Assembly (NCBI GenBank): GCA_017938155.1
Contig: JAGBCD010000041.1
Location: forward strand, 1 to 53,226
Origin: Paludibacteraceae bacterium
Lineage (GTDB): Bacteria > Bacteroidota > Bacteroidia > Bacteroidales > Paludibacteraceae
DNA: 53,226 nt
Direction: 5' to 3'
Below are positions 28,018 through 36,032 of the stretch, in pieces (within the stretch, counting starts at the first letter, position 1; the number at the start of each line of letters is the position of its first letter). The position numbers were made by a program, and so were the translations under genes. The notes under the pieces were generated by a model. That model was not told the origin of the DNA and made no database searches. It worked only from the letters and a program-made list of their open reading frames with translations.

Positions 28018-28186
28018 TACAATATTTTTTTAAGTATGAAGAATGCAACAAAAACGAAGCACACAGAATGGATTTATACGACTATAATTTCAAAAAAAAA
28101 ATCAAATATTCATTCACTTCACATACACCATTTCCCGACGGTCACGTATACCCTTGCTATACCCTTGCTATAGCATTGGGATAATG

Positions 28187-28213
28187 TTGAATTAAGAATT
28201 TTGAATTTTGAAT
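28187..28213. repeat. dispersed AT-rich repeat, copy 2
   Basis: GAATTAAGAATTTTGAATTT and following bases, at the 3' end of the AraC-type gene. It matches the copy before ispE (48708-48731) almost exactly. Just upstream (28148-28170) is a short direct repeat TATACCCTTGC. Confidence 0.6.
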
Positions 28214-29121
28214 TATCCTTTTTCAGGATGGGACAAAACAGAAGAAGCAAGAACTTTCTTTTGGTATTCGCGAGGAGAGAGTCCTGCGTGCAATCGAAAG
28301 AATTTTCCAAAAGTAGGCAAATCTTCAAACGACAATTCTTGACTAACCAGCACAACGGATGTTCCTGGACAACGAAGCATATATTGTGCATACGAAATGA
28401 GTTGTTGACATATACATTCTTTGGCTGAACATCCCGTCACCCGTTTGACACACCAAGACATATACTTCGGGGTAAGACATAGTTTATCAGCATAGAAACG
28501 GACATTATGATTTTTTTTGAAATGAGTATTGAGTAGAGATAAAAAATGTTGAGCGACTTCCTCTTCTCTTGAAGCCGATTGAACACTTTGCTGATGTTTA
28601 TGATAATAGTAATTAAAGTTCAAAAAATAAGCCATCGTAATATGACGCAACATCTCCAAACGATTGGGATTGTCATACTGCTGCAAAATACCCCGATAAA
28701 GTTCATAGCAAGTTAGGATTGAATGCATTGCATCTTTATTTAATGGAAGAAATGGATTTGCTTTGAGGGACAAGGCAAAATCCAAACGAGATATTATGTT
28801 TAGTTGTTCTGTGAAGTTCTTTGACATAAGGATATACTTTGCCTTATAATCAGACGATATTTCAGTGACTTGAAATATCTGACCCGGAAAATGATAAATA
28901 ACTCCCTGCTCTTTTATATGGTATTGTTGAATTCCATTGATACTAACCACTACACTCCCTCGTTCAATAATACAAATAACAATATACCTATCCAACACAT
29001 AGGACGTATTGATGGACGAGTAGGCTTGCGACTCCTCCATTATAATAAACTGATGTTCTATATGCAAAACGGATTGCAGATATTGAAAAGGTATTTCTTT
29101 TATGGTTTGTAAAGAAGGCAT
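28213..29121 (-). CDS. AraC-family transcriptional regulator
   Basis: 302 residues. N-terminal effector-like region (~1-190) and a C-terminal double helix-turn-helix: FYADKLCLTPKYMSWCVKRV, then SFEDLPTFGKFFRLHAGLSP and the family end PREYQKK. Effector unknown. Transcribed away from the small secreted-protein gene at 29363. The shared spacer contains paired direct repeats and a palindrome suited to an AraC-type dimer, so that gene is the likely target. Confidence 0.88.
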   Translation of the reverse strand: MPSLQTIKEIPFQYLQSVLHIEHQFIIMEESQAYSSINTSYVLDRYIVICIIERGSVVVSINGIQQYHIKEQGVIYHFPGQIFQVTEISSDYKAKYILMSKNFTEQLNIISRLDFALSLKANPFLPLNKDAMHSILTCYELYRGILQQYDNPNRLEMLRHITMAYFLNFNYYYHKHQQSVQSASREEEVAQHFLSLLNTHFKKNHNVRFYADKLCLTPKYMSWCVKRVTGCSAKECICQQLISYAQYMLRCPGTSVVLVSQELSFEDLPTFGKFFRLHAGLSPREYQKKVLASSVLSHPEKG

Positions 29122-29178
29122 AAATCAATCATTTGAAAATTTGATGCAAAGATACAAAAATATTAGACCATTGCAAGT

Positions 29179-29245
29179 CATTTTTACCACTATACAACAT
29201 TTTTCAATTGATTTTTTAATCAATATACGACATTTTTACCACTAT
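29179..29245. promoter_or_regulatory. candidate AraC operator: two direct repeats around a palindrome
   Basis: CATTTTTACCACTAT occurs at 29179-29193 and again at 29231-29245, 52 bp apart (about five turns, same face). Between them ATTGATT-TTTT-AATCAAT forms a palindrome (29207-29224). The block lies between the two divergent promoters. Confidence 0.5.
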
Positions 29246-29262
29246 TCACTCCTAATTTCACT

Positions 29263-29292
29263 TTTGTAGCATACGTAATTATATTACTTTTG
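29263..29292 (+). promoter_or_regulatory. promoter of the 29363 gene
   Basis: TTTG at 29263-29266, 18 bp, TACTTTTG at 29285-29292. Confidence 0.6.
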
Positions 29293-29362
29293 CACCATCA
29301 AACAAAGCAACATTAAATCAAAATAGGAATCAAGTGTAATAGAACAAAAACAGATTACGACT

Positions 29363-29686
29363 ATGAAGAAAAAGATTTGGATTTATTTCTTAGCACTACC
29401 AATGTTAGCATGTGCACAAGAAAATAGTAATGTTAAAAATGAAACTAACAAACCTATGGGAGTAAAAGAATTTTTCAAAAAAGCCTTCTCAGACATGAAA
29501 GAGGAAGCAAAAGCACAACACGAACTTGACAAAGCCAATTTCGAAGCAGTCAAAGCAGAATCAAAGGCCAACTTCGAAGCAGCTAAGCGCACACCAGATG
29601 AGATGAGAGCGGAACGTCAAAAAGCAAGAGAACAACAAATCGAAGAGGCCAAAGATCGTGAAGCCAAAGCAAAAGCAAAAATGTAA
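29363..29686 (+). CDS. small secreted coiled-coil protein
   Basis: 107 residues with a signal ending ALPMLACAQE; the Cys in LAC may be a lipobox, making it a small lipoprotein. The mature part is a highly charged Ala/Lys/Glu helix with an internal repeat (KANFEAVKAES, KANFEAAKRTP), expected to be a long single helix or coiled coil. No known family. The gene is monocistronic, closed by a strong terminator, and probably controlled by the divergent AraC regulator. Confidence 0.7.
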   Translation: MKKKIWIYFLALPMLACAQENSNVKNETNKPMGVKEFFKKAFSDMKEEAKAQHELDKANFEAVKAESKANFEAAKRTPDEMRAERQKAREQQIEEAKDREAKAKAKM

Positions 29687-29704
29687 TCTGACGATTTCCT
29701 AAAC

Positions 29705-29737
29705 AAGCAACTCGGGTCATACTCACCCGAGTTGCTT
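29705..29737 (+). terminator. terminator after the small coiled-coil gene
   Basis: A 13-bp perfect stem AAGCAACTCGGGT / ACCCGAGTTGCTT with a 7-nt loop, 18 bp after the stop codon, followed by ATTTCT. Confidence 0.75.
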
Positions 29738-30366
29738 ATTTCTCACTTTCCCTAAAACATAGATGTTTTTGGGGCCCAATGGAGGGTTCTCATCCCGCAG
29801 GAGGGACACAAAAAAAGACACCCTTACGGATGTCTTTGGTGTACTCCCAGGGACTCGGCGTTCCAAATAATTTCGTCTATAGTTTTTACTGCGTAAAAAG
29901 GAGACTCTATTATTTCTCACTTTCCCTAAAACATAAAATGTTTTTGGGGCCCGATGGAGAGTTCTCGTCCCGCAGGAGGGACACAAAAAAAGACACCCTT
30001 ACGGATGTCTTTGGTGTACTCCCAGGGACTCGGCGTTCCAAATAATTTCATCTATAGTTTTTACTGCGTAAAAAGGAGACTCTATTATTTCTCACTTTCC
30101 CTAAAACATAAAATGTTTTTGGGGGCCCAATGGAGGGTTCTCATCCCGCAGGAGGGACACAAAAAAAAGACACCCTTGCGGATGTCTTTGGTGTCCTCCC
30201 AGGGATTCGGCGTTCCAAATAATTTCGTCTAAAGTTTTTACTACGTAAAAAGGAGACTCTATTATTTCTCACTTTCCCTAAAACATAAAATGTTTTTGGG
30301 GCCCAATGAAGGGTTCTCATCCCACAGGAGGGACACAAAAAAAGACACCCTTACGGATGTCTTTGG
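29737..30366 (-). repeat. ~175-bp tandem repeat built from the tRNA-Lys 3' end and terminator
   Basis: Four units start at 29737, 29911, 30086 and 30263 (174, 175, 177 bp); the fourth runs into the genuine tRNA-Lys. Each has GGGGCCC, GGTTCTC-TCCC, the terminator hairpin and a 20-nt copy of the tRNA 3' end (29838-29857, 30013-30032, 30190-30209) that stops at TTCG of the T loop. Unit 3 matches the tRNA tail exactly; units 1 and 2 carry two changes each. The open frames across it are by-products of the repeat. Confidence 0.85.
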
Positions 30367-30439
30367 TGTCCTCCCAGGGATTCGAACCCTGGACCCACTG
30401 ATTAAGAGTCAGTTACTCTACCAACTGAGCTAGGAAGAC
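30364..30439 (-). tRNA. tRNA-Lys(CTT) with encoded CCA
   Basis: Minus strand. Acceptor GTCTTCC/GGAGGAC, D stem GCTC/GAGT, anticodon stem ACTGA/TCAGT with loop CTCTTAA (anticodon CTT, codon AAG), T arm CAGGG-TTCGAAT-CCCTG, discriminator A, then CCA in the DNA (30364-30366). A promoter lies at 30475-30506 (TACTTTTG and TTTG, 20 bp apart on the minus strand). Confidence 0.95.
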
Positions 30440-30474
30440 TTGATTTATTAGGCATATCACCTCAAAACCGACTG

Positions 30475-30506
30475 CAAAAGTACTGCTTTTTTTTGAACTC
30501 TGCAAA
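30475..30506 (-). promoter_or_regulatory. promoter of tRNA-Lys
   Basis: On the minus strand TTTG (plus 30503-30506), 20 bp, TACTTTTG (plus 30475-30482). Confidence 0.7.
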
Positions 30507-30543
30507 TTATTTTGTCAAAAAAGTAAAAAAAGACCTATTTTTC

Positions 30544-31671
30544 TTACTTCATTGCATTTACAATCACTTTCACAACCTCTTTTACACGAGCAGCAGCATA
30601 GTCATATTGCATCGCTTGCTCAAGAGGCACATTCGCTTCTGATGTTTGATATATTGCTCTAAAGCCCATCGTATCCAATTCCTCACACCACTCTACTCCG
30701 CCACCTATAGCAACCACAGGGATATTCTGCTGCTTAGCACGAGCCAACACACCTGCTGCCGTCTTCCCTTTAGCGGTTTGGTAATCTATTTTACCCTCTC
30801 CTGTTATAACCAAATCCGCATTTGCTATTAACCCATCAAAACCAATAGCGTCCAATACCATTTCTATTCCTTTTTTCAGTGTGGATGGCACAAAGGCATA
30901 AAAAGCACCACCCATTCCACCTGCAGCACCACTACCAGCTATTGACCGCACATCCAACCCATACTTATTTTGTATCACTGCCGCAAAGGATTGCATACCT
31001 TCTTCCAATAATGCCACCATGGAAGCATCGGCACCTTTTTGAGGAGCAAACACTGCTGCTGCCCCATTAGGTCCGCAAAAGGGTGTATCCACATCACACG
31101 CTACAATAAAACGTACATTTGCTACACGCTTATCTACCTGACTATCATCAATACGTGCTATATGTTGTAGTGTTTCACCCGTACACCAAGCAATAAGGCG
31201 GTCGTTAGCATCATAAAAGCGATACCCCATCGCCTGCAACATCCCCGTTCCTGCATCATTCGTTGCACTGCCACCGATTCCTACCAATAAATGTTCACAC
31301 CCCCTATTGATAGCATCCATAATCAACTCACCCGTTCCATAGGTTGACGTTTGCATCGGATTACGCTCTTCTTCCAACAACAATGGCAAGCCACTGGCTG
31401 CTGCCATTTCAATAATAGCCATCTTACCCGCCAAACCATATGTAGCACGGATAGACCTACCCAATGGGTCCTTCACCTCTGCCACAATCATTTCGCCTTG
31501 TAATGCTTGTACGATAGCCCCTACCGTACCCTCTCCGCCGTCTGCCACATTAACCTCTACAACCTCACAATTAGGCAGCACTTCCAATATACCCATCTTC
31601 GCACTCGCCGCTACCTCCAAAGAAGATAACGAACCCTTGAACGAATCGGATGCTATAACTATCTTTTTCAT
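30544..31671 (-). CDS. glycerate kinase
   Basis: 375 residues, the normal length of the GlxK/GarK (glycerate kinase type 1) family. Signatures: IASDSFKGSLSSLEVA at the N-terminus, VADGGEGTVGA, GGSATNDAGTGMLQAMGY, ITGEGKIDYQTAKGKT. It phosphorylates glycerate, feeding 2- or 3-phosphoglycerate into glycolysis. It follows the permease gene by 3 bp, so the pair forms a glycerate uptake operon. Confidence 0.93.
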   Translation of the reverse strand: MKKIVIASDSFKGSLSSLEVAASAKMGILEVLPNCEVVEVNVADGGEGTVGAIVQALQGEMIVAEVKDPLGRSIRATYGLAGKMAIIEMAAASGLPLLLEEERNPMQTSTYGTGELIMDAINRGCEHLLVGIGGSATNDAGTGMLQAMGYRFYDANDRLIAWCTGETLQHIARIDDSQVDKRVANVRFIVACDVDTPFCGPNGAAAVFAPQKGADASMVALLEEGMQSFAAVIQNKYGLDVRSIAGSGAAGGMGGAFYAFVPSTLKKGIEMVLDAIGFDGLIANADLVITGEGKIDYQTAKGKTAAGVLARAKQQNIPVVAIGGGVEWCEELDTMGFRAIYQTSEANVPLEQAMQYDYAAARVKEVVKVIVNAMK

Positions 31672-31674
31672 ATA

Positions 31675-32922
31675 TCAACCAAATATCATATAAACCACCA
31701 TACTAACGATGGTCAATACCAATCCTACCAACGATTCATAAGGAATCAGTTTCAGTCTCTCTTTCACACCCATACCCATTGATCCTCCAGTAGCATGGAA
31801 GAACGACCCATGTGGCAGGTGGTCCAAAACTGTTGCACCGGCATTGACCATAGCGGCTCCCCATACAGCAGCCACTCCTGCCGCCACAATAGACTCCGCA
31901 AAGGACGCAGAAGCGATGGTAGCACCTGCTGTGGTAGAAGCTGTGGCTGCCGACATCAAAGCACCTGAAATAGAAGCCATCAAAGTACCACCATTACTCC
32001 ACCCCGACAAGACACCCACCAATACATCTTTGATAGCCGATGCTTTTATTATTCCTGCTATCGTACCTGTTCCTACCAACAAGATGGCAATACCAGACAT
32101 CTTCTCCAATCCATAGGCAAGACATTGACCTGCATTTCGCCAATTCATCGTTACTACTATACCTACCAATCCACCGATAGGAAGCGCTATCATCGGATCA
32201 ATCACCACTCCTGCTATTGGCCTGAGCGCCAAAAGAACAATCGTCACAATAGGACCAATAATGCTCTGCCATAAGGTAGGTAATTTTTCATTTTGATGAT
32301 CATCGCACGTACCGCTCATCACTTCTCCTTTGGGCATCAAAGGAACAATCACAAAAACAGTTACCGCTAAACCAATCAGTGCAGGAATCACACCTGCTGC
32401 CATAACAGATGACAAGGGAGCATTGAAATTCTCTGCTGCTATGATTGTGTTCGGATTAGGAGAAAGGATATTACCGCATTTGCCTCCGCCTATCATGGCC
32501 AACAGCAATTTCATTTTAGATAACTTGAGATTATTTCCTGTAATGATAGCAATAGGAGCGATGGTTATCACTGCCACATCTATAAACACCCCCATTGCGG
32601 TTAGAAGCATTGCAGATAGTGCCAATGCCAAGTAGATATATTTTTCGCCTAATGCTTTGATTATACTTCTTGCTATCGTTTCAGCAGAACCTGTTTTGAC
32701 AAGCATACCCGTCAACACTCCTGCTGCTAATATACGCACAATAGCGGGAGTGATATCTTTGACTCCGCTTACCATTTCGACTACCGTCTGTTCAAGCCCC
32801 CATCCGGCAAACAATCCACCCACGACGGCTCCTAATATCAAACTATATACTGGAGAAATCTTCTTAATAATCAGAACGATTGAAACGCATAACCCTATCA
32901 GGGCTGCTAAAGCACTATTCAT
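31675..32922 (-). CDS. GntP-family permease, probable glycerate transporter
   Basis: 415 residues, about 11-12 hydrophobic helices. GntP-like motifs: GGGKCGNILSPNPNTIIAAENF and the Ala/Ser-rich SGALMSAATASTTAGATIAS. GntP members import gluconate or related hydroxy acids with protons; the co-transcribed glycerate kinase suggests glycerate. Inner membrane. Confidence 0.85.
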   Translation of the reverse strand: MNSALAALIGLCVSIVLIIKKISPVYSLILGAVVGGLFAGWGLEQTVVEMVSGVKDITPAIVRILAAGVLTGMLVKTGSAETIARSIIKALGEKYIYLALALSAMLLTAMGVFIDVAVITIAPIAIITGNNLKLSKMKLLLAMIGGGKCGNILSPNPNTIIAAENFNAPLSSVMAAGVIPALIGLAVTVFVIVPLMPKGEVMSGTCDDHQNEKLPTLWQSIIGPIVTIVLLALRPIAGVVIDPMIALPIGGLVGIVVTMNWRNAGQCLAYGLEKMSGIAILLVGTGTIAGIIKASAIKDVLVGVLSGWSNGGTLMASISGALMSAATASTTAGATIASASFAESIVAAGVAAVWGAAMVNAGATVLDHLPHGSFFHATGGSMGMGVKERLKLIPYESLVGLVLTIVSMVVYMIFG

Positions 32923-32970
32923 GGTATTTAGATATTACGTAATGTTGATTTTCTTGGGAATAGATACAAA

Positions 32971-33007
32971 AAAAACAAAGATTTACAACACGCAAATCTT
33001 TGTTTTT
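32971..33007 (-). terminator. terminator of tRNA-Pro
   Basis: 14-bp inverted repeat AAAAACAAAGATTT / AAATCTTTGTTTTT with a 9-nt loop, directly 3' of tRNA-Pro on the minus strand. Confidence 0.7.
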
Positions 33008-33008
33008 G

Positions 33009-33083
33009 TCGGGATGGCGAGATTCGAACTCACGACCTCCTGCTCCCAAAGCAGGCATTCTAACCGGGCTGAACTACATCCCG
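33009..33083 (-). tRNA. tRNA-Pro(TGG)
   Basis: Minus strand cloverleaf. Acceptor CGGGATG/CATCCCG, anticodon stem CCTGC/GCAGG with loop TTTGGGA (anticodon TGG), T loop TTCGAAT. CCA not encoded. Promoter at 33160-33191 (TTTG, 20 bp, TACCTTTG on the minus strand) and terminator at 32971-33007. Confidence 0.95.
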
Positions 33084-33159
33084 CAGTAATTAGCATTATT
33101 ACGTGCCTTTTACTCTGCCTCTAATCGATTGTCTTGCGACTATTTCTCAAAAGCGAGTG

Positions 33160-33191
33160 CAAAGGTACGGCTTTATTTTGAATTGTGCAAA
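33160..33191 (-). promoter_or_regulatory. promoter of tRNA-Pro
   Basis: On the minus strand TTTG (plus 33188-33191), 20 bp, TACCTTTG (plus 33160-33167). Confidence 0.7.
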
Positions 33192-33286
33192 TTTTTCCAA
33201 CAAAAAAAGATGTTTTTTAACATTTTTCCCTTATTTGCACCTTTTTTAAGTATATCAATCATAAATCACCCCCACCAATCACCAAT

Positions 33287-33387
33287 CAAACTCCTCCTCT
33301 AAGTTAGGGTGTGAAGGAATGCAACGGGATGTACTATTTAACTGCTCCTCTAAGTTAGAGGAGGTGCCCGTAGGGCGGAGGAGTTTG
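33287..33387. repeat. imperfect inverted-repeat element with internal palindrome
   Basis: CAAACTCCTCC (33287-33297) is matched by GGAGGAGTTTG (33377-33387). Inside, CTCCTCTAA-G-TTAGAGGAG (33345-33363) is a perfect palindrome, and GCCC-GTA-GGGC forms a small hairpin (33367-33375 region). Looks like a short non-coding mobile or structural repeat. Confidence 0.6.
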
Positions 33388-33390
33388 TCA

Positions 33391-33453
33391 ATTACCTATT
33401 ACCTATTACCTATTACCTATTACCTATTACCTATTACCTATTACTTATTACCT
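33391..33453. repeat. heptanucleotide tandem repeat (ATTACCT) x9
   Basis: Nine consecutive 7-bp units; unit 8 reads ATTACTT, the others are perfect. Not coding. Such a tract is prone to length change by slippage. Confidence 0.9.
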
Positions 33454-33679
33454 ATCAGGGGCCATTTCTCTAAACATTATGCACAAAGGATAGAATGGAT
33501 AAATAATATAAAAATGATAAAAACGCACTTTTCTACGATAACACGATAACACGATAACATGATTTTCTGTATTCAAATGCATTTTGGGAATCAATAATAA
33601 CAAAACACTCGTTGAAATACATCACATTTTTAGGACAAAAATAGTCATTTTCCAGCCTCACTCCCATTACGTTTCAAGC

Positions 33680-33756
33680 GTTGACCGTCGGCTCACCGTC
33701 GGCTCACCGTCGGGAATGACTCGATAATATCTCAATAATGACTCTATAACGATTAA
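33680..33756. repeat. 11-bp periodic array upstream of ridA
   Basis: Units GTTGACCGTCG, GCTCACCGTCG (twice), GGAATGACTCG, then decaying 11-mers ATAATATCTCA and ATAATGACTCT. Same period as the arrays at 7571-7679 but different words. It ends about 100 bp before the ridA promoter. Confidence 0.7.
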
Positions 33757-33853
33757 AGACTCAATATTGATTATATTGACTAAAACGGCTATAATGATTT
33801 ACATCATTGCAGATGGTAATATCGGTAGGAATCCCAACGAAGCGTTAGTGTTT

Positions 33854-33884
33854 TTTGTTATTTCAAATATTTTCAATACCTTTG
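33854..33884 (+). promoter_or_regulatory. promoter of ridA operon
   Basis: TTTG at 33854-33857, 19 bp, TACCTTTG at 33877-33884. Confidence 0.75.
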
Positions 33885-33919
33885 CAGAAGATTGTTTAAC
33901 ATCTTATATTTAGCATATC

Positions 33920-34297
33920 ATGAAACAAATTATTTCTACCACTAAGGCTCCAGCTGCGATTGGAGCATATAGTCAAGCTGTTGTAAGCAATGGAATGCTT
34001 TTTGCCAGCGGTCAATTGGGTATTGACCCTGCAACGGGTGAGTTTGCGGGTAATGATTTTCGCAGTCAAGCAGAGCAAGCCATCAAGAACGTTGCAGCCA
34101 TATTGGAAGCGGCCGGTACAGATGCCTCACATGTGATAAAGACCACTGTTTTCTTGACCGACATGTCCAACTTCGCTATTCTCAACGAGGTTTACTCTAC
34201 CCTTTTCACTGCCCCATTCCCTGCTCGTTCAGCGGTAGCGGTAGCTGCATTACCCAAAGGAGGATTGGTAGAAATAGAAATCATTGCCTCATTATGA
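33920..34297 (+). CDS. ridA: RidA family enamine/imine deaminase
   Basis: 125 residues, typical length. Signatures IGAYSQAVVSNGMLFASGQ, GIDPATGEF, and the substrate-binding Arg in PFPARSAVAVAALP. It hydrolyses reactive 2-aminoacrylate and related imines in the cytosol. The last 4 bp overlap the next gene. Confidence 0.95.
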   Translation: MKQIISTTKAPAAIGAYSQAVVSNGMLFASGQLGIDPATGEFAGNDFRSQAEQAIKNVAAILEAAGTDASHVIKTTVFLTDMSNFAILNEVYSTLFTAPFPARSAVAVAALPKGGLVEIEIIASL

Positions 34298-34872
34298 CCT
34301 ACCAATCGTCTCCCGAGTTCCGTGCCTTATGTATGGATATAGAAAAAGCTGTAGGTCGTAAGATACAAACGCCATACGATTTTGACTTTTTGGTTACTTG
34401 TCTTTGGGAACATAATCGATGTGTCATTTCTACTTCTACCCTCAAACGTTTGTGGGGATATATCCCATCTACGATGTCGCCACGTCGTTCCACATTAGAT
34501 TTATTGTCGCGTTTCATCGGATATAAGGATTGGAACGACTACATCCAAGATATGGAAAAACGTTTAGAGGTTCAAAGCAGTAGTTTTACAGGAAAAGGCA
34601 TTCATGCCACAGATTTGCAAATTGGCGATTGTATTGAGGTAACGTGGTTACCTAACAGAAGATGTATTTTTCGCTATTTGGGCGAGCATCATTTCATTGT
34701 TGAGTATGCAGAACATTCCAAATTAAGAGAGGGTGACACGTTTGATGCAGTAATGTTCACCGTCTGTCATCCCATGTATATTGACCATTTGTCGCGTGAC
34801 AACATGCCCTCAACGTCGTATGTTGCAGGCAAGAAAAATGGATTAATAACCGTTAGAAAGATACAACTATGA
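34294..34872 (+). CDS. Bacteroidota protein of unknown function, possible DNA-binding N-terminus
   Basis: 192 residues. The N-terminal ~85 residues include ISTSTLKRLWGYIPS, resembling a helix-turn-helix recognition region found in many uncharacterised Bacteroidota proteins. The C-terminal half is a small beta domain (DCIEVTWLPNRRCIFRYLG). Overlaps ridA and the kinase gene by 4 bp each, so the three are translationally coupled. No function assigned. Confidence 0.65.
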   Translation: MTYQSSPEFRALCMDIEKAVGRKIQTPYDFDFLVTCLWEHNRCVISTSTLKRLWGYIPSTMSPRRSTLDLLSRFIGYKDWNDYIQDMEKRLEVQSSSFTGKGIHATDLQIGDCIEVTWLPNRRCIFRYLGEHHFIVEYAEHSKLREGDTFDAVMFTVCHPMYIDHLSRDNMPSTSYVAGKKNGLITVRKIQL

Positions 34873-35945
34873 GTAAATCATCCGATTCAAGTTTCATACA
34901 GCCAGGAACCATTGATAGTAATTGGAGTGAATTGTCCATCGTTCAAAATAAACAATATAACGTTTTATATATTGGCAAGCGATATGGCAAATTTCACATG
35001 CTCAAAGGGATTGCTTCACAATACAAGGGTAGCACAGATTATCAACTATTACAAGAAAAAGAATTTTTATTAGGTTATAAACTCAACCATCCCAATATAG
35101 CAGAAACCTATTCTTTGGAAGAGGTTGCAGATTATGGTAAATGCATCGTAATGGAGTATGTGGATGGCACTACTTTGGCGGAATAGCTCGCCACCAACCC
35201 TTCTCATTCGGCACGCCAACGCGCTATGCTTCAACTTCTGGATACGTTGGAGTACATTCATTCCTTACAACTCGTTCACCACGACCTCAAGAGTAGCAAT
35301 ATCCTTATCACTCGTAACGGAAAGAATGTCAAACTGATAGATTTCGGGCTGAGCGATTTGGATACCACCAATCCGCAAAACGATATACAGCACGATATAA
35401 AGAAGTTTGGAGAGATTCTTCTGCTGCTTTTCCCTACCCGTTACAAACACCTCCGTCAGCAATGTCAAAATGGTCGCTTTGCCAATATGGCAACTATCCG
35501 CCTCTTTATCGAAAAACGCCAACGCCGCCAAAAATATATCCCTTATATCATTGCAGTCATCATTTTGGGTATCAGTGCGGTGCTATCTATCCACACCTAT
35601 CGCCTTTACCAAGAATCCGAGCAAATGACACAAGTGGCAAACGAGTATATGCAGCAGAAACAACGCAAAGAGGAGATGATTGAGCAGATACATAGATTAA
35701 TAGACAATGAGATAGAACAATTACAATCTGTGGCGGATAAGTCAACCTCATACTTCTCTTATACCCAGCACCCATTATATCTGGGAATTTGGGATTTGCA
35801 AGCGCAAGTACGTGACTCGCTCGCTAATTGCTATGCAGATAGTCCAGAGCTAAAGCATAAATGTATTGAAATTTGGGCACAAGAAATTGGCATTCGAGTA
35901 ATGCAAATCGATTCCCAAGTCAAGGAAAGTAAACCTCTTTATTAA
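34869..35945 (+). pseudogene. Ser/Thr protein kinase with transmembrane segment, interrupted by an in-frame amber codon
   Basis: A single 359-codon frame broken by TAG at 35184-35186; the frame is unchanged on both sides. Before the stop: Lys of FHMLKGI and helix-C Glu (QEKEFLLGYKLNHPNI), then MEYVDGTTLAE. After it: catalytic VHHDLKSSNI and metal-binding LIDFGLSD, then a truncated C-lobe, a membrane helix (YIPYIIAVIILGISAVLSI) and a ~140-residue external coiled region. All key residues survive, so the nonsense change is recent, a sequencing error, or read through. The downstream part alone could not be an active kinase. Confidence 0.75.
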
Positions 35946-35966
35946 CATAAAGAGCAAGAATGTAAG

Positions 35967-35993
35967 AAAAATCGCTCAATCAGAGCGATTTTT
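35967..35993 (+). terminator. terminator of ridA operon
   Basis: AAAAATCGCTC / GAGCGATTTTT with a 5-nt loop and a T run, 22 bp after the kinase stop. Confidence 0.8.
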
Positions 35994-35994
35994 T

Positions 35995-36026
35995 TTTGTA
36001 CATATAGTTAAAAAGTATTAACTTTG
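35995..36026 (+). promoter_or_regulatory. promoter of the structured RNA
   Basis: TTTG at 35995-35998, which immediately follows the T run of the preceding terminator, 20 bp, TAACTTTG at 36019-36026. Transcription should start at about 36033. Confidence 0.75.
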
Positions 36027-36032
36027 CCACTG

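Noticed and set aside
29723-30338. Several overlapping open frames of 65-92 codons on both strands
   Set aside because: They lie inside the ~175-bp tandem array, share repeated sequence in different frames and cross the tRNA tail copies and terminators; the length of open frame is a by-product of the repeat.
35184-35186. Pyrrolysine insertion at the kinase amber codon
   Set aside because: No pyrrolysine genes are in view, the stop is in a kinase linker with no reason for pyrrolysine, and a single nonsense change is simpler.
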